The notes: generated by a model not told the origin, from the sequence alone. 64,000 bases of DNA from Mytilus galloprovincialis (GCF_965363235.1 NC_134838.1:10510441-10574440); one strand, 5' to 3'; shown: positions 1 through 12,030, counted from the first letter of the stretch. Program-made: numbers and translations.

Positions 1-54
1 TTTCTTGAAAACATATAAAACAAAATATATTTGATACATAAATTGTCATCTTAC

Positions 55-1621
55 TTTGTCTTTACTGGTAATTTCGTCTGCCAGTATAACACCATCTTTC
101 TTGATTATTGCAATATCTGTGTTCCCTATTTCAACATCAATGACGTCATATTCCCCACCTTTATTGTCTTTCAATACGTTTTCTGATACCTGTTAAAAAT
201 TACATCTTAATTAGTTACTGTTCAATTTTTCACAGAGTTTCATTCGTATTCAAACATATACATGAATGTGTCTTACATATGTTTTGACATGCATAATCTA
301 TCTTTAATTGTGCATCAATATGAAGGCACAAGTAGTATACCGGTGTTCAAAAGTCATAAATGGATTGATGACAGTTTACGTTCTATAATTGATTTAAACG
401 TAACAATAAAAGATGACAATGTGAATGTTCATTCTCTCAAATCAGTTTTAATTTTCTTCGGAGTTCAGTATTTCTGTGATTTGCCCTTTTTTGTACACAC
501 AAGAATTCACATATATGAAATTTGAAATGAAAATTAAGAATGTGTCAAAGAGACAACCATCCGACCAAAAAGTATAAACAGGCCAAGGCCATCACTGGAT
601 CTTCGACATAGCGGATGCAGCTTTAGCAAAAACATACTCAAGTTAAGTGACATTTGAAGTCACACTAACTTTGCATCATTTAATGAAGTCAAATATAAAA
701 AACCATAAAAGACTAACACATTCAAGAGGCTCCTGAATTGGGACAGGCGCAAAAATACGGCGGGGTTAAACGTATTCTGTTAGGTTGCAACTCTCTCCTA
801 CACCTGAAGCCAATGTAAAATAAACAAACACAAATCAATCTGCACATAAAAACTCAGTTTAAAAGAAATCTGATGTCAGGAAAGGAAACAGAAGAAACAA
901 AACAAAAGACAATGATACATAAATTAACAAAGGACTACTACCAGTTACTGACATGCCAGCTCCAGACCTCTATAAAAATAATTGTATGATATGTATTCAT
1001 CATATGAAAATGAAGCACACTCCGATCGGTTATAAAATCGTAGAATGTATCAGAGTATTATAACCCGAATCTGCCAACAACTGATGGTTATGTATTATCG
1101 TTAATCATTTTAACGAGATGTTTTATCTCGTTTGAGCCGCTACGTTATCGCTATATTGCCTGTGTTAAAGATGATGATTTTGTTGACATCGAAACGTGCT
1201 CACTTAGTTTCTAGCTATAATTGTTCATATAACTATACTCTGGTGCGAAAAGAAATTATCAGTCAGTAAGATAAAAGAAAATTTCTTAACATAGCGACAA
1301 ATGTATTTGTTTCCAATGAAAAAATACTATGAGTGAATCAATGTTAATTCAAAAAAAAAATGCCAGCTTAAATGACCTGACAAAGTATCGTCACTATATC
1401 CATATGAAAACGTCTGTTTAAAGGTTTGGTTAACTTTTGAGGAGAATGACGACCTTTTGTGCTTTGTATAGAATATTACGATAAAGTGTGTTTATGTTAT
1501 CATGGTTATTGCTAGTACTTTTAAATAACATTCAACTACAATACTAAAAACTTATTACCTTCGATGCTTCAAACATACTGGCACTCAACAAAATGAACGA
1601 TAAAACTATTCCTCTATACAT
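55..1621 (-). CDS. R1: secreted cysteine-rich peptide precursor, 5-prime part only (exons 1-2)
   Basis: Coding exon 1 is 1559-1621 and exon 2 is 55-189, joined across a GT/AG intron at 190-1558. Exons 3-5 would lie left of the window. Exon 1 gives a 21-residue signal peptide (starts MYRGIVLSF). Exon 2 gives 45 residues of prodomain (starts VSENVLKD), identical in protein sequence to exon 2 of the copy at 34022-37722. Exon lengths, phases (0/0) and splice sites match the other copies exactly. The intron holds the same 460 bp mussel repeat as the other copies, so that insertion predates the duplication. Position 4 is Gly here and Lys-Gly in R2 but Trp in both plus-strand copies, which groups R1 with R2. 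It is open as far as seen; whether the missing part is intact cannot be judged. Function is inferred only from the complete copies. Confidence 0.7.
525..985 (-). repeat. Dispersed mussel repeat in intron 1 of R1
   Basis: A block running from TGTCAAAGAGACAACCATCC to ACATGCCAGCTCCAGACC. The same block sits in intron 1 of R2 (15745-16205), F1 (34535-34985) and F2 (55040-55505), so it was in the ancestral gene. A fragment (GGCTCCTGACTTGGGGCAGG) also occurs outside the genes at about 48240-48300, which shows that it is dispersed. I recognise the type as common in bivalve DNA but cannot name the family. Confidence 0.6.
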
Positions 1622-4600
1622 TTTCTCACTACAAAAGACATTTGATCATGAAATAATAAAACCTGTCATGCTTATCAATATTGTCTAAACGTAATTCACC
1701 TACAGAATGCTTAACAACTCATTGCGACTTTTGACATATCTATTGCTGGCCATTATTGTGATGTATCTTACAAAATATGTTTTAATTCGATCTACGAATG
1801 CACATATTGCATTGAAGTTAAGCCAATTGAACCTTTAGTATATATGGAATTTACAAATAATCTTTGTACTTCAATGTAGGATTGATTGCTTTTGACTAAA
1901 TAATGTATTTGTTAACATACTTAGTTGTTGTGTAGATACATATGTTATCGAATTATAAACAATATATAAATAAATAAATGTACTTAAATTAAAAAAAAAG
2001 TAAAAATAATTACAAACTTACAATTTTGAATTAACAGCTGTTCTTATTTGTGGTTTAAATGACCTGTAAATTTGACAAACTATGTAAAGATGAAACGAGC
2101 GTTTAAATGCATAGTACAACAATTTTTGAATAAGGATTTGATAAACTCTGTTCAGTTTACACAAGGACACTTCAAATTCTATTGTATAACTTACTTTACA
2201 CCAATCGCAAATACTTTTGATATACTAAGCTAGAGTTTATTCGCTTTTTCCAGCTAATAGAATGTTTTGTTCTTTATGAGTGAAAACAAGTTGCTTAAGT
2301 TTAAGCCGATACAATTTCGTTAAACCCTTTTCCAGGGTCAGTTGCCTTAATTCCGAATGCACTTTGACTTAATCATGTTACCCTATCACTATGAAGTTAT
2401 AACTAATTGATAATAAAAAAACAATGCAATAACTCTATTACAAAAGAAATCGGACAACATGTAACCAAAATTAATATATAAGATATTTGATAAAAATACC
2501 TAAACATGTGGCGCCATTTTTTGTCTTAATTGCTCCATGTTAGAGCGGTCATGTTGATATGCCAAGATCACAAACTTAATTCTCAATTACTAAGTTATAT
2601 AACGTTATACTGCTTTGTTTTAATGAAATGAACAAAAAATAATAAAAAAAGAGAAGCTAAATTTGATCAAATAAATTCAGCAAATAGGATACTTATGCAT
2701 TATTCTTGTATTTTTACACAATAATGCAACTTATAATATTATATATTGTGCTTCGAAAATGTCCTCGTAGTTTCGCTAATTATATAAAGTAAGTACATTT
2801 TAATTAAAGTTAAATGAAAATTTTCTGCATTTATGAAGCAATATTTGAGGATTTGGCAAATTGATAGTTGTATTTCATCTTTTTAAAATACTAAACAAAT
2901 ATTTGTATGTCTTTTTTTTCTAATTTTATGAACAAACTAAACTGATCATTTGCGATTCTATAAGGCTGAAAAACAATGCGCTACTTCAGCGAGTCGTACG
3001 TATGTCAAGACATTAACAGTACAAACCTTTGTTTGAAACCTGTATTTAAATATGGCGGGAACTTGTCGTCTGCTACATTCATTCAAAAGATCTTTGGCAT
3101 TGTCAAACAATGTTGTAGTTCACAAAAATTAACAAATACTATCCTATTTAAATGTCGACTAATGAATGATTTCAAAAACTTGAGCATGAATTATACAACG
3201 ACATTTAAATGAGATAATCGATCAAAAACATCGCTGAAAGAAAAAACTATTTTTTTGATAATTAATCTATATAATTTTGATATAACGTACCTTTTCTTGC
3301 CTTTGCTGAATATCTGAAGATTATATGTGCAGCTTAATATAGTCACCTTCATGTGTTCCTTGTTGAAGTACAAGCCAATCAGATCCTTCTGGGTTTTCAA
3401 TATTTGAAGACATGTCGCAATAGAGCTTTGTTCCTGGTTCGATACTTAGAAAAGAATTTAATAACATTCATGCTATCTTTACTATAAAAATTATTAAATG
3501 GGTGGAAAAAAATGAATAAAAGGTTAAGGTTAATACCCATTTTAACCGCAAACTTATGAATAATCATTATTTCGCAATAAAAATACAGTTAATCCTTTTT
3601 CTTCACATTGAGATTAATGCTTGACTACTGAAAGTGAAAATTCATCACACACAACGCGTCTCTAACGATAGCTTTACAGAATTATAAATCAAATGATGTG
3701 TTAATTTAACGCTTCAGTTAATAGTAAAATCATGTTTCAAAATCGATTGAATTATTTAAGATTTTTTGTTAATTTCTTATTATGTTGCCCTCCTCTCAAA
3801 CATTGGGTCTCATGTTTTATAATCAACATGGTTATCAATTTGTTCCCCGATACTTTAATAATGTATCAATTTAATTTTATCCTTATTTCTAACCGTAGAT
3901 TCATATGTTTTAATCATGACGAGAAGATAGTGTATATCTAAACTGGCCATTCGATCTATGCACATTTATATTTTAGGCTGTTTTTGTACATACATAATCA
4001 ATTGCAACATTCTGAATATTGCGATCTGGAACCAGTCAAACCTCAAATGAATTAAGGAACAAGTCGACAAAAAATAGAATACAGTTACTTTCCATGGAAA
4101 AATTCTTATTCCAAAAGTAACAAATATGTTGTCAATCAAGAAATCAAGTCAGTTTCAAATAAACAAATTGTTTTAATCAGATTGATTTGTATTTTACAAA
4201 ATACGATGTTTTCTTCCCTAAGGCATGGTACTCGTAGGCATAAATCGTGCATTAAAAAACAAACTCAATCCGATTAAAAATAATAACTCTGAAACTGACT
4301 TGATTTCTTGATTGACCACATATTTTTACGTATGGAGGACGTGTTTTCAACACACACTCTGTAAACAAATTAGCAGCTTCATTTAACTCTCTTTTTCGGT
4401 ATGTAGATGACATATCTATATAAAAAAAACAGCCAATTTTAGCTATTATTCGATGTTAATATTTTTGAAGCGAAAATTCCGCGGAATGATGTGCTCGTCT
4501 TTGACAATAATACAAAGTGACGTCAAACGTTACGGTATCTTTTCGACAATGAGAAATCCAAAACTGCTTATATAATTAGTCAGCTATAAAAGGCTCAAAA

Positions 4601-6300
4601 TTACCAAGGAATCACATACTTTAAGTATAACTTTAAACCATAATAAGTGTGAGTTTTTTTTTTAACTTTTTATTGAATTAGATAATATATTAAAATATCT
4701 AACGTTTTTATTAAAACGAAACATCAAAATAGCATCGTACGTACTGATTAAGTTGCTGTATTTGTCCTACAATAATAAAAAATAACCCATGGCAGCCGTA
4801 GGTTTGTTTTCATTTAGCAATGAATTAGACATTTATAATCGTATTTTAACTTTCGCTATCCCTTGTGATAAAAATGCCTAACCTATGGTTCAATGAATGT
4901 ATGAACCAATTGTTACAAGAACACCCTAAAATATAAATGTACTTAGATCGAAATACCAGTTTTGATTTACGATATCTTCTACGTCATGGCATAAACATAT
5001 GAAAGTTGGGTTAGAAATGAGGATAAAAATGAATTGCTTCATAATTGTGTGTGATGTATTTACATGGTCACTTGTCGAGCATAACTATTATGTAATTGAC
5101 TATGTAATTTTATTGCAAAATGCTGCATATTAATGAGTTTACGTTTAACCTGGATTTTATCTAAACCATATTTCATTTTTTTTTCTCTCCATTTAATAAT
5201 TAGGTACTGAGTGTTTTCTAAGTATTGGATCAGGAACAAAACTTTATTGCAGTATGTCTTTAAAATATGAAAGCCAGAAGGATCTGATTGGCTGTTACTA
5301 CAACACGGAACAAATGAGGGTAACTAGTATATTAGGCTACAGATATAATCTTCAGACATCCAGCAAAGGCAAAATAGTCTATAAAACCTAGCTCTTCCCA
5401 TTTTATTAGTTTTCGTTCTTTTTTTTTGGAAAAAAACTGTACATGGTATAACGCTCAAACCTAATAATAGAAAAATTACCTTTATATAAATGGCTTATAC
5501 ATTTTAACCTGTGAATAAAGTTGTTACATCTTTGATCGTTGCATATCACCACTGCAACTCAATACGCAAAATATTGAGGTCTTTTAAACAATTTTTTTTA
5601 TACTTTTGGTTAAATAAAGGCAACAGTAGTATACCGCTGTTCAAAACTCATAAATCCATGTACAAAAAACACAATCGGGGTAACAAACTAAAACCGAGGG
5701 AAACGCATTAAATATAAAACTAGTCCGATTTTTTTGTTTTTTATAGAGCTATAGCATTCTTATACGTTTTAATTCATGATTAATTTGTCATAACTTCATA
5801 AATTCCGTAGGGTAGCATTATAAAGTCAAGGTTTCGTCTGCATTAGGATGGTAAGCAAATGAACCTGAAAAGGGTTCAACGAAATTGTATCGGCTCAAAA
5901 TTAAGCATTTTTAAGAATTTTTTAGAATTTATTATTGCATAAGATAATATTTTAAAATATCTAACGATAATATTTTAAAACAGAACAGCAAAATAGTATC
6001 GTAAGTACTGTTGACTAAGTTGCTGAATTTTCTTCTACAATAATAAAAAAGAACCAACCATGGCAGCCGCTTTTAACCTTCGCTATCCCTTAGGATACAA
6101 ATGTCCAACCTATGGTTCAATGAAACAAATGAATCAATTGTTCATAGAAAACCCTAAAATATAAATGTACTTAGATAGAAAGGCCAGTTTTGATTTGATT
6201 TACGATATCATGGCATAAACATATGAAAGTTAAGTAAGAAATAAGGATAAAAATAAAATGCTTCATAATTAAAGTATCGGTATACAAATTGATAAACATG
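1622..6300. other. Upstream arm, spacer and partial opposite arm of R1; no gene
   Basis: 1622-4060 matches the upstream flank of R2 (17062-19740) closely and in the same orientation. About 4060-5160 matches the region beyond it, including the central spacer (20041-21195). About 5163-5390 matches the opposite arm (52130-52330). 5597-5720 is a fragment of a dispersed repeat (starts AAAGGCAACAGTAGTATACC). About 5890-6300 is a second, diverged copy of the spacer sequence at 4670-5040. One unit of the 72 bp minisatellite that is expanded elsewhere lies at 3894-3965. No gene is visible. Confidence 0.65.
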
Positions 6301-6305
6301 TTCGT

Positions 6306-6356
6306 CTTTTCGTTTTCTTCACAAGCTTCATACCACGTTTTGGAGTCTGAAGGGTC
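6306..6356 (-). pseudogene. Relic exon 4 fragment of a fifth gene copy
   Basis: Read on the minus strand, an intact acceptor (TTCACAG) is followed by codons for DPSDSKTWYEACEENEK. These align with the first 17 codons of exon 4 in the complete genes (DPSDSKTCHEAFEDDE). Homology stops near 6306, where the sequence runs straight into a second copy of the upstream spacer (about 5890-6300). The cysteine has moved from position 8 to position 12 of the exon, so this is a diverged paralog and not a recent fragment of R1 or R2. No other exon of this copy is visible nearby. Part of the adjoining intron may survive at 6357-6500. Confidence 0.6.
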
Positions 6357-6522
6357 CTGTGAAGACAATGAACTAGTTAAAAAAATATATATTCGGTAAA
6401 GTCTACAATTCTCGTTTAGTTATTTTCATAAAACTTAAAATAACTCACTATTTAAATCTTAGTAAATGCTTCAGAGTATGCTTTGATTTATCACAATGTA
6501 TACAAAAAATAGTGACTTTAAA

Positions 6523-7385
6523 TCAATCTAACAAGCTTTTTACGAATGATTGTTTAAATTTTTTCTGATGGTGTGACTGTACTGACGAATTGGGTTCGAT
6601 GTTGGCGACTTTACAGCACTTACAATTGCCCCTTCTGCATGGTTTATAACCTCCGATTGTTGATATTTCCTGTTTCGATACTTTGGATGTTACTAGAATA
6701 TCTTTGAGGTTTTTGGGTCTGCGGTAAGCCATAACGGGAGGTGATGGAAAAATCTCTTTTAAGGAAGGATCATTTTCAATAAGACGCCAGTGTTTGTGGA
6801 CAATTGATGAAAGATTTGTCAGGTGAGGATGAAAGCTAACAACAAACGGGATTTTATTTGTCTGGGCCGTCTTTTCTTTGTATTCAAGTAGGTTTGTTCG
6901 GTCTTTTTCTTTTGCTTTACCGAAAGCTTTTGAAACATGTTTGTTCTTATAACCTCTTGATTTGAGTTGCTGTCTGAGTTGCCCCAAACGATGGTTTAAT
7001 TTTGATTCCGATGAACAAATCCGTTTTAACCGGATGGCTTGGCTGTACGGAATGCTCCGGGAGCAGTGTTTCGGGTGACAACTCTTCGGAGAGAGAAATT
7101 GGTGTTTATCAGTTTTTTTGGTGTGAAGGTCGGTTGTCAAGACTCCGTTTTCTAAAGTTATGGTGGTGTCGAGAAACGTAATTTTCTCATTTGAAACTTC
7201 AGATGTGAACTTTATCGATTGATGAAAGTTGTTACAGAAATCGAGAAATTCTTGCAGACGTTCTGCAGTTTCGTTCCATTTGATGTCGATGTCATCAATG
7301 TGACGGAGCCAAGACAAGGGTTTGTATGGTACATTCGAAAGGATACGTTCTTCGAGACTCCCCATGAAAATGTTGGCTGCAAAGT
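6523..7385 (-). mobile_element. Penelope-like retroelement: reverse transcriptase part
   Basis: An uninterrupted minus-strand frame of about 290 codons. It holds the end of the RT palm (AANIFMGSLEERIL then RHIDDIDIKW, a degraded YIDD box), a thumb-like stretch (FLDTTITLENG, LRQQLKSRGYKNKHV) and a linker with a Cys cluster (PCRRGNCKCCKVANIE). This order is typical of Penelope-like RT, where a GIY-YIG nuclease normally follows. The N-terminal half of the RT is missing. The frame ends in a stop before any GIY-YIG motif. The matching C-terminal part lies next to it on the other strand, so the element is rearranged and dead. Confidence 0.75.
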
Positions 7386-7790
7386 CGCAAACATCGAAAC
7401 CCAATTCGTCAGTACAGTCACAAAGAAAAAATACAACATATTTATAACATCAAATTGCAAAACGCAAAATTGCATTTATGTTCTAACGTGTGGAACTTGC
7501 AAATTACAATATGTTGGTGAAACAGAAACACCATTTAACGACTAAATAACCATTGGTCATTTTATACAAAAGAAAGGAACTGCCCAATTACAAGACACCT
7601 TTTAAGAGCAGGACATCATTTTTAAAACGTCACATTTCAAATCATTGAGAAAAATCAAAATTGGGATACACAAGGAAGACAAAAAAAAGAGAGAGATTTT
7701 GGATGCACCAGTTACGAACTCTTGAACCTGATGGACTCAATGAGAGAGACGAAAAAAGATTTAAAAGCAAATCAAACCCATAATTATCTT
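7375..7790 (+). mobile_element. Penelope-like retroelement: GIY-YIG endonuclease part, inverted
   Basis: On the plus strand the frame reads CKVANIE, then CIYVLTCGTCKLQYVGET (a GIY-YIG core), and stops at 7545. After frameshifts it goes on to ERDFWMHQLRTLEPDGLNE at about 7695-7752, a typical end of Penelope-like proteins. Its first residues repeat the CKVANIE motif found near the end of the minus-strand RT part, so the junction near 7375-7385 joins two pieces of such elements head to head. It is clearly non-functional because of stops and frameshifts. Confidence 0.7.
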
Positions 7791-8345
7791 GAAATCATTC
7801 AAATTAATTTATAGAAATTCATACAACTAATCGAACATCTATAAATGTGTTAAACTTTTATTCCAACTTTATGTAGTTGTAGCTACAAACATATTTTCTG
7901 CAACATCAATCAATATATTACACTTTTCCTCAAATCTTGTATAGATTAAGCTACAAAAATATTTTTTGTCATGTATCCGATTTCACCTTGAGAGATGTAC
8001 ACGTGTACGCCTGATGAAGCTAATTTGTTTAGCGAAATATTGCGTATTTCTATTTAAAATCTAATAGAACTTTTAATGTATTAATTAGCGTGTTTAAGTT
8101 ATATTCTTAGACATTTATATAATTTTAATTCAGTAACTGTATCAGTTTATTTTCCCAAACTGATCTACGCTCCACGCTTAAATATATTGAATGTTGATTG
8201 TTGCTATTTTTAGACATTATATATATATATATATATATTTTATCGTATGTTTTTCTTTGTTGTGATGTTATGCTATTGTTTCAGAAAAAGGGAGAAGGTT
8301 TGGATCCATTAAAACGTTTAATCCCGCTGCAAATGTTTGCAACTG
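7791..8345 (+). mobile_element. 3-prime region of the Penelope-like element with hammerhead-like core
   Basis: Non-coding sequence following the GIY-YIG part. It holds CTGATGA at 8011-8017, a possible 5 bp hairpin (GCTAA/TTAGC) and GAAA at 8034-8037, preceded by the palindrome GTACACGTGTAC. Penelope-like elements are known to carry hammerhead ribozymes in their terminal repeats. A TA microsatellite lies at about 8218-8240. Confidence 0.45.
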
Positions 8346-8348
8346 TCC

Positions 8349-8744
8349 TAAGTCAGGAATCTGATGTACAGTAGTTGTCGTTTGTTTATGTAATATATAC
8401 GTGTTTCTCGTTTCTCGTTTTGTTGATATAGATTAGACCGATGGTTTTCCCGTTTGAATGGTTTTACACTAGTAATTTTGGGGCCCTTTATAGCTTGTTG
8501 TTCGGTGTGAGCCAGGGCTCCGTGTTGAAGGCCGTACTTTAACCTATAAGTCAGGAATCTGATGTACAGTAGTTGTCGTTTGTTTATGTAATATATACGT
8601 GTTTCTCGTTTCTCGTTTTGTTGATATAGATTAGACCGTTGGTTTTCCCGTTTGAATGGTTTTACACTAGTAATTTTGGGGCCCTTTATAGCTTGTTGTT
8701 CGGTGTGAGCCAAGGCTCCGTGTTGAAGGCCGTACTTTAACCTA
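8349..8744 (+). repeat. Tandem duplication of a 198 bp dispersed repeat
   Basis: The block starting TAAGTCAGGAATCTGATG occurs at 8349 and again at 8547, nearly unchanged. The second copy continues into GGAGAGTTGTCTCATTGGCA (to about 8810), which reappears at 30430-30610 and in pieces at 25730. This is a common mussel repeat of SINE-like abundance; the exact family is not known to me. Confidence 0.7.
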
Positions 8745-8826
8745 TAATGGTTTACTTTTTAAATTGTTATTTGTATGGAGAGTTGTCTCATTGGCACTCA
8801 CACCACGTATTCCTATATCTATATAT

Positions 8827-8934
8827 GTCACGATATCACAGTAGCATGGGTTCGAATCCCGGCGAGGGAAGAACCAAAAATTTGCGAAAGCAAATTTACA
8901 GATCTAACATTGTTGGGTTGATGTTTAGACGAGT

Positions 8935-8936
<2 letters not shown>
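8827..8936 (+). mobile_element. tRNA-derived SINE fragment with B box
   Basis: GGTTCGAATCC at 8849-8859 is a perfect RNA polymerase III B box, followed by CGGCGAGGG. There is no convincing cloverleaf or A box upstream, so this is a SINE head fragment and not a tRNA gene. The body that follows (about 8860-8936) runs into a TA microsatellite, a common tail arrangement. Confidence 0.6.

Positions 8937-8999
<63 letters not shown>
8937..8999. repeat. TA microsatellite
   Basis: About 31 uninterrupted TA dinucleotides. It lies where the large inverted homology with the F1 side ends; the F1 side has only a short TA run at about 42139-42150. Confidence 0.95.
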
Positions 9000-9000
<1 letters not shown>

Positions 9001-9002
<2 letters not shown>

Positions 9003-12000
9003 TACAGATTTTGTTATCAAACCTTGAAATTTTCAGAAGTTACTTTGGAAACAATTGTCAGTAACATTACTGTTTCTTTTCTTCTTTTTTTTTCTTCTGT
9101 GTATATTTTGAAATTAGCGTCACTGATAAGTCTTGGGTAGACGAAACGCACGTTTGATGTACTAAATTAAAATCCTGGTACCTTTGATTACTATTTAGAG
9201 TGAACAATTCAAATTACTAGTAGATAAATTGTAGTCTTAAACGGTCATTTTGATCCTACCATGATCGACAGAGGCGACTGGTACTGTTCAGAAACTTTGC
9301 TTGCAATCAGTACTGTTCATTTTCTTTTCAGACAAGTCCGTATGATGTTGATGTGTACATGTTAATATCAATGATAACTGAACAGTCTGAATATAAACTG
9401 AATATATCTTATTTATCTGTAATCAATCTGTCTGAACAATACTGAATTAACCGCATGGGATGAATTTTACAATTAAGTTAAAGACTGAAAATAAAAATCT
9501 GATCAAAATCACAGTTTCAGATCAGAATTGATTGGCTTGAAGGGGACATTCACATAGTCGCAAATTATATAATTCAGTGCTAGAATTTCATTTGTTCACT
9601 TCTCATTTTCAAAATATGGTTTTGACATTTCATTGAACATATACACCTTTGGTTAATCCAGTGTGTAATCTACGTTATCCTTCTTTTTGAATTTACAAAA
9701 AAAATGGCTCCATCTATCTATGTGCATATGTCCGTGTTACATGTAATTTAGTGGCTTAGATACAGTTTATCAGAAAAAACATGAATTAGATAATTTCTAT
9801 TTTGTAATTTGTAATAAGAAACAAATGGTGATCAAAAACAGTACATTGCAAAGATTTTTTTAAATGTTCAACTAAAGAATACAAAGTAAATGTATATTTC
9901 CTTTTAAACGAGTCCACAAGCCGTATGCCATATTTCTACGTAATACTATGTATATTGTGTGTTAAGTTATGATATTTATGAAGTCAGGCTGGTCACGTAT
10001 TTAAATCGGCTATTAGATTTCGATGTTACTAGTTGCTCGAAACAGGACGGCTGATATTGATAAAAGATTCAATGTGCATGGATAAAATATAAATTCATTT
10101 AACGTTTTTGGTGGTATGAACGGATACATAATAAACATGCCTCTGGTTTGAATTTTATTGTAATTTCAGCCCTGTTTATGGCTGTATGTTTTGTCTTGAT
10201 CTTTTTTGTCTGGTGTAATTAGAAGAATTATATGGTAAATTGCAAAATGGTGGTGTATAATTTTAAAGAATTACACGAGTAAAAAAAAAGTAGTGTTCGC
10301 TGATTGATACAAATAAAGGCAAAAGTAGTATACCGCTGTTCGAAATTCATAAATTGAGAAAAAAAAAAGAAATCTGGGTTACAAACTATAACTGAGGGAA
10401 ACACATCAAATATTTGAGGAGAACTACAACACAACAGCAGAAAAACAACATTTAAATGTAACACACACAGAAACGAACTATAATATAACAATGGACATTT
10501 TCCTAACTTGTACAGGATATTCTAATAAAAAAAACAAATGAAAGGTTGAACCTGATTAAATGGCATGCCAAAGGGCTAGCTTTGAGAACATGATGTATCG
10601 GTAAGTTGTAATTGGCTTTATATGAGGTTGCAGTAAATGTGTGTTCTTTACTGTCCCATGATAGTGAGGTGATTGGAAGCTCTCAATCACTTTTAACCCG
10701 GCCATTAAATGATTGCTGTCTTGTTTTTCTATTAACTGTCAAGTAAATTTGCATCCTTAACAACAACAAAAAAGACAAGTACTGAAGTAATACAGATCTG
10801 AATCATTTGAGAGTACTAACTAAATGCTAGTTGACTGTTTCATATTTTGTCAAGTGAGGGTCAGTTAACATTGAACATACGATAGAAGTGTTCTTCATCA
10901 TTGACGGCTATACGGGGACCTATGGTATTCCTTACATTAACGTCATTTATACTATGGTGGATAGTTGTTTCATTGTCAATCATACCACCTAGTTTTTTTG
11001 GTCAATGAAGTGGTCATTGTCAACTTGGTTTAGGAGTTTGAGCATAAAAGGTGCAATGTATAAACATGTGTGAGTAAAATCAGATGCCAACATGAGATAA
11101 TATGCCAGTTTTCATTTTTATAAATTTCCTGTTAACAAAACTTTGAATTTTTCGAAAAAAACTAAGGATGTTTTTATCACAGGCATAGATTACCTTAGCC
11201 GTATTTGGCACAACTTTTTGGAACTTTGAATCCTTAATGCTCTTCAACTTTGTACTTGTTTGGCTTTATAAATATTTTTATATGAGCGTCACTGATGAGT
11301 CTTATGTAGACGAAACGTGCGTCTGGCGTACTAAATTATAATCCTGGTACCTTTGATAACTATTTACACCACTGGGTCGATGCCACTGCTGGTGGACGTT
11401 TCGCCCTCGAGGGTATCGCCAGCCCAGTAGTCAACACTTCGGTGTTGACATGAATATCAATAATGTGATCATTTTTATAAATTTCCTGTTAACAAAACTT
11501 TGAATTTTTCGAAAAACTAAGGATGTTCTTATCCCAGGCATAAATTACCTTACCGTATTTGGCACAACTTTTTGGAACTTTGAATCCTTAATGCTTCAAC
11601 TTTGTACTTGTTTGGCTTTATAGATATTTTGATATGAGCGTCACTGATGAGTCTTATGAAGACAAACCACGCGTCTGGCGTACTAAATTATAATCCTGGT
11701 ACCTTTGATAACTATTCGTCATATAAATTGTCTTGAGTTACATCATTGATGAATTTAATACGTTGTAATTCACATGAAAATCAACAACAAAAAAACAACA
11801 CTTATGTCTGATTTTTGAGAGCTCAAAATGTCAAGTTTTTTGGGTGGGGTATACTCTGATCTGACCTTTTTGTACTTTATACAGTTCTAGAATCTATCAA
11901 ACAGTAAGTTTATCGTGAAATTTGCCAAAAAAAAAGATTTTCCATTTTCTGCAAGTTTGAGTACTCCTTCTAACCCGTTATATTTGTCAAATAAAAATGA

Positions 12001-12024
12001 CCATAATATTATCAGTGTTAAGTA
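9001..12024. other. 3-prime flank of R2, inverted copy of 38200-42145; no gene
   Basis: This flank matches the F1 3-prime flank in reverse complement, almost throughout. It holds a dispersed-repeat end at 9106-9195, a repeat starting GGCAAAAGTAGTATACCGC at 10318-10590, a repeat around 10890-11070 (GACGGCTATACGGGGACCTA) and two tandem dispersed elements at 11101-11716. No coding region is seen. Insertions in this block that are shared with the F1 side predate the inverted duplication. Confidence 0.65.
11101..11716 (+). mobile_element. Two tandem copies of an abundant mussel short element
   Basis: Two units, each running from TTTATAAATTTCCTGTTAAC to CTGGTACCTTTGATAACTAT, separated by a 100 bp segment (ACCACTGGGTCGATGCC to TTCGGTGTTGACATGAATAT). 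The same pair in reverse lies at 38526-39135 and 44205-44670, and partial ends are at 9106-9195 and 41942-42040. No coding capacity, so it is a SINE or MITE-like element. Confidence 0.6.
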
Positions 12025-12030
12025 TTTATT
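12025..12030 (-). promoter_or_regulatory. Candidate polyadenylation signal for R2
   Basis: AATAAA on the minus strand, about 450 nt past the stop codon. The hexamer is kept at the matching place after F1 (38187-38192) and F2 (58954-58959). Conservation could simply reflect shared ancestry of the flank, since part of the intervening sequence resembles a dispersed repeat. Confidence 0.35.

Noticed and set aside
262-525. 87-codon open frame, repeated at 15483-15746 and partly at 55500-55682
   Set aside because: Lies in intron 1 on the opposite strand of the gene, next to and partly within a dispersed repeat. The last version is shortened and no coding constraint is seen.
2976-3212. 78-codon open frame with cysteines, upstream and antisense to R1, with homologs at 52413-52646, about 18415 and about 28120
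   Set aside because: The versions differ mostly by amino-acid-changing substitutions. The F1-side copy has an early stop and the R2-side copy is cut by a deletion. This looks like neutral flank sequence, though a lost exon cannot be excluded.
8849-8859. Possible tRNA gene at the perfect B box
   Set aside because: No A box or cloverleaf upstream; the sequence after it is a repeat body, so it is a SINE fragment.
8747-9140. Open frames rich in Tyr-Ile
   Set aside because: Translation of the TA microsatellite.
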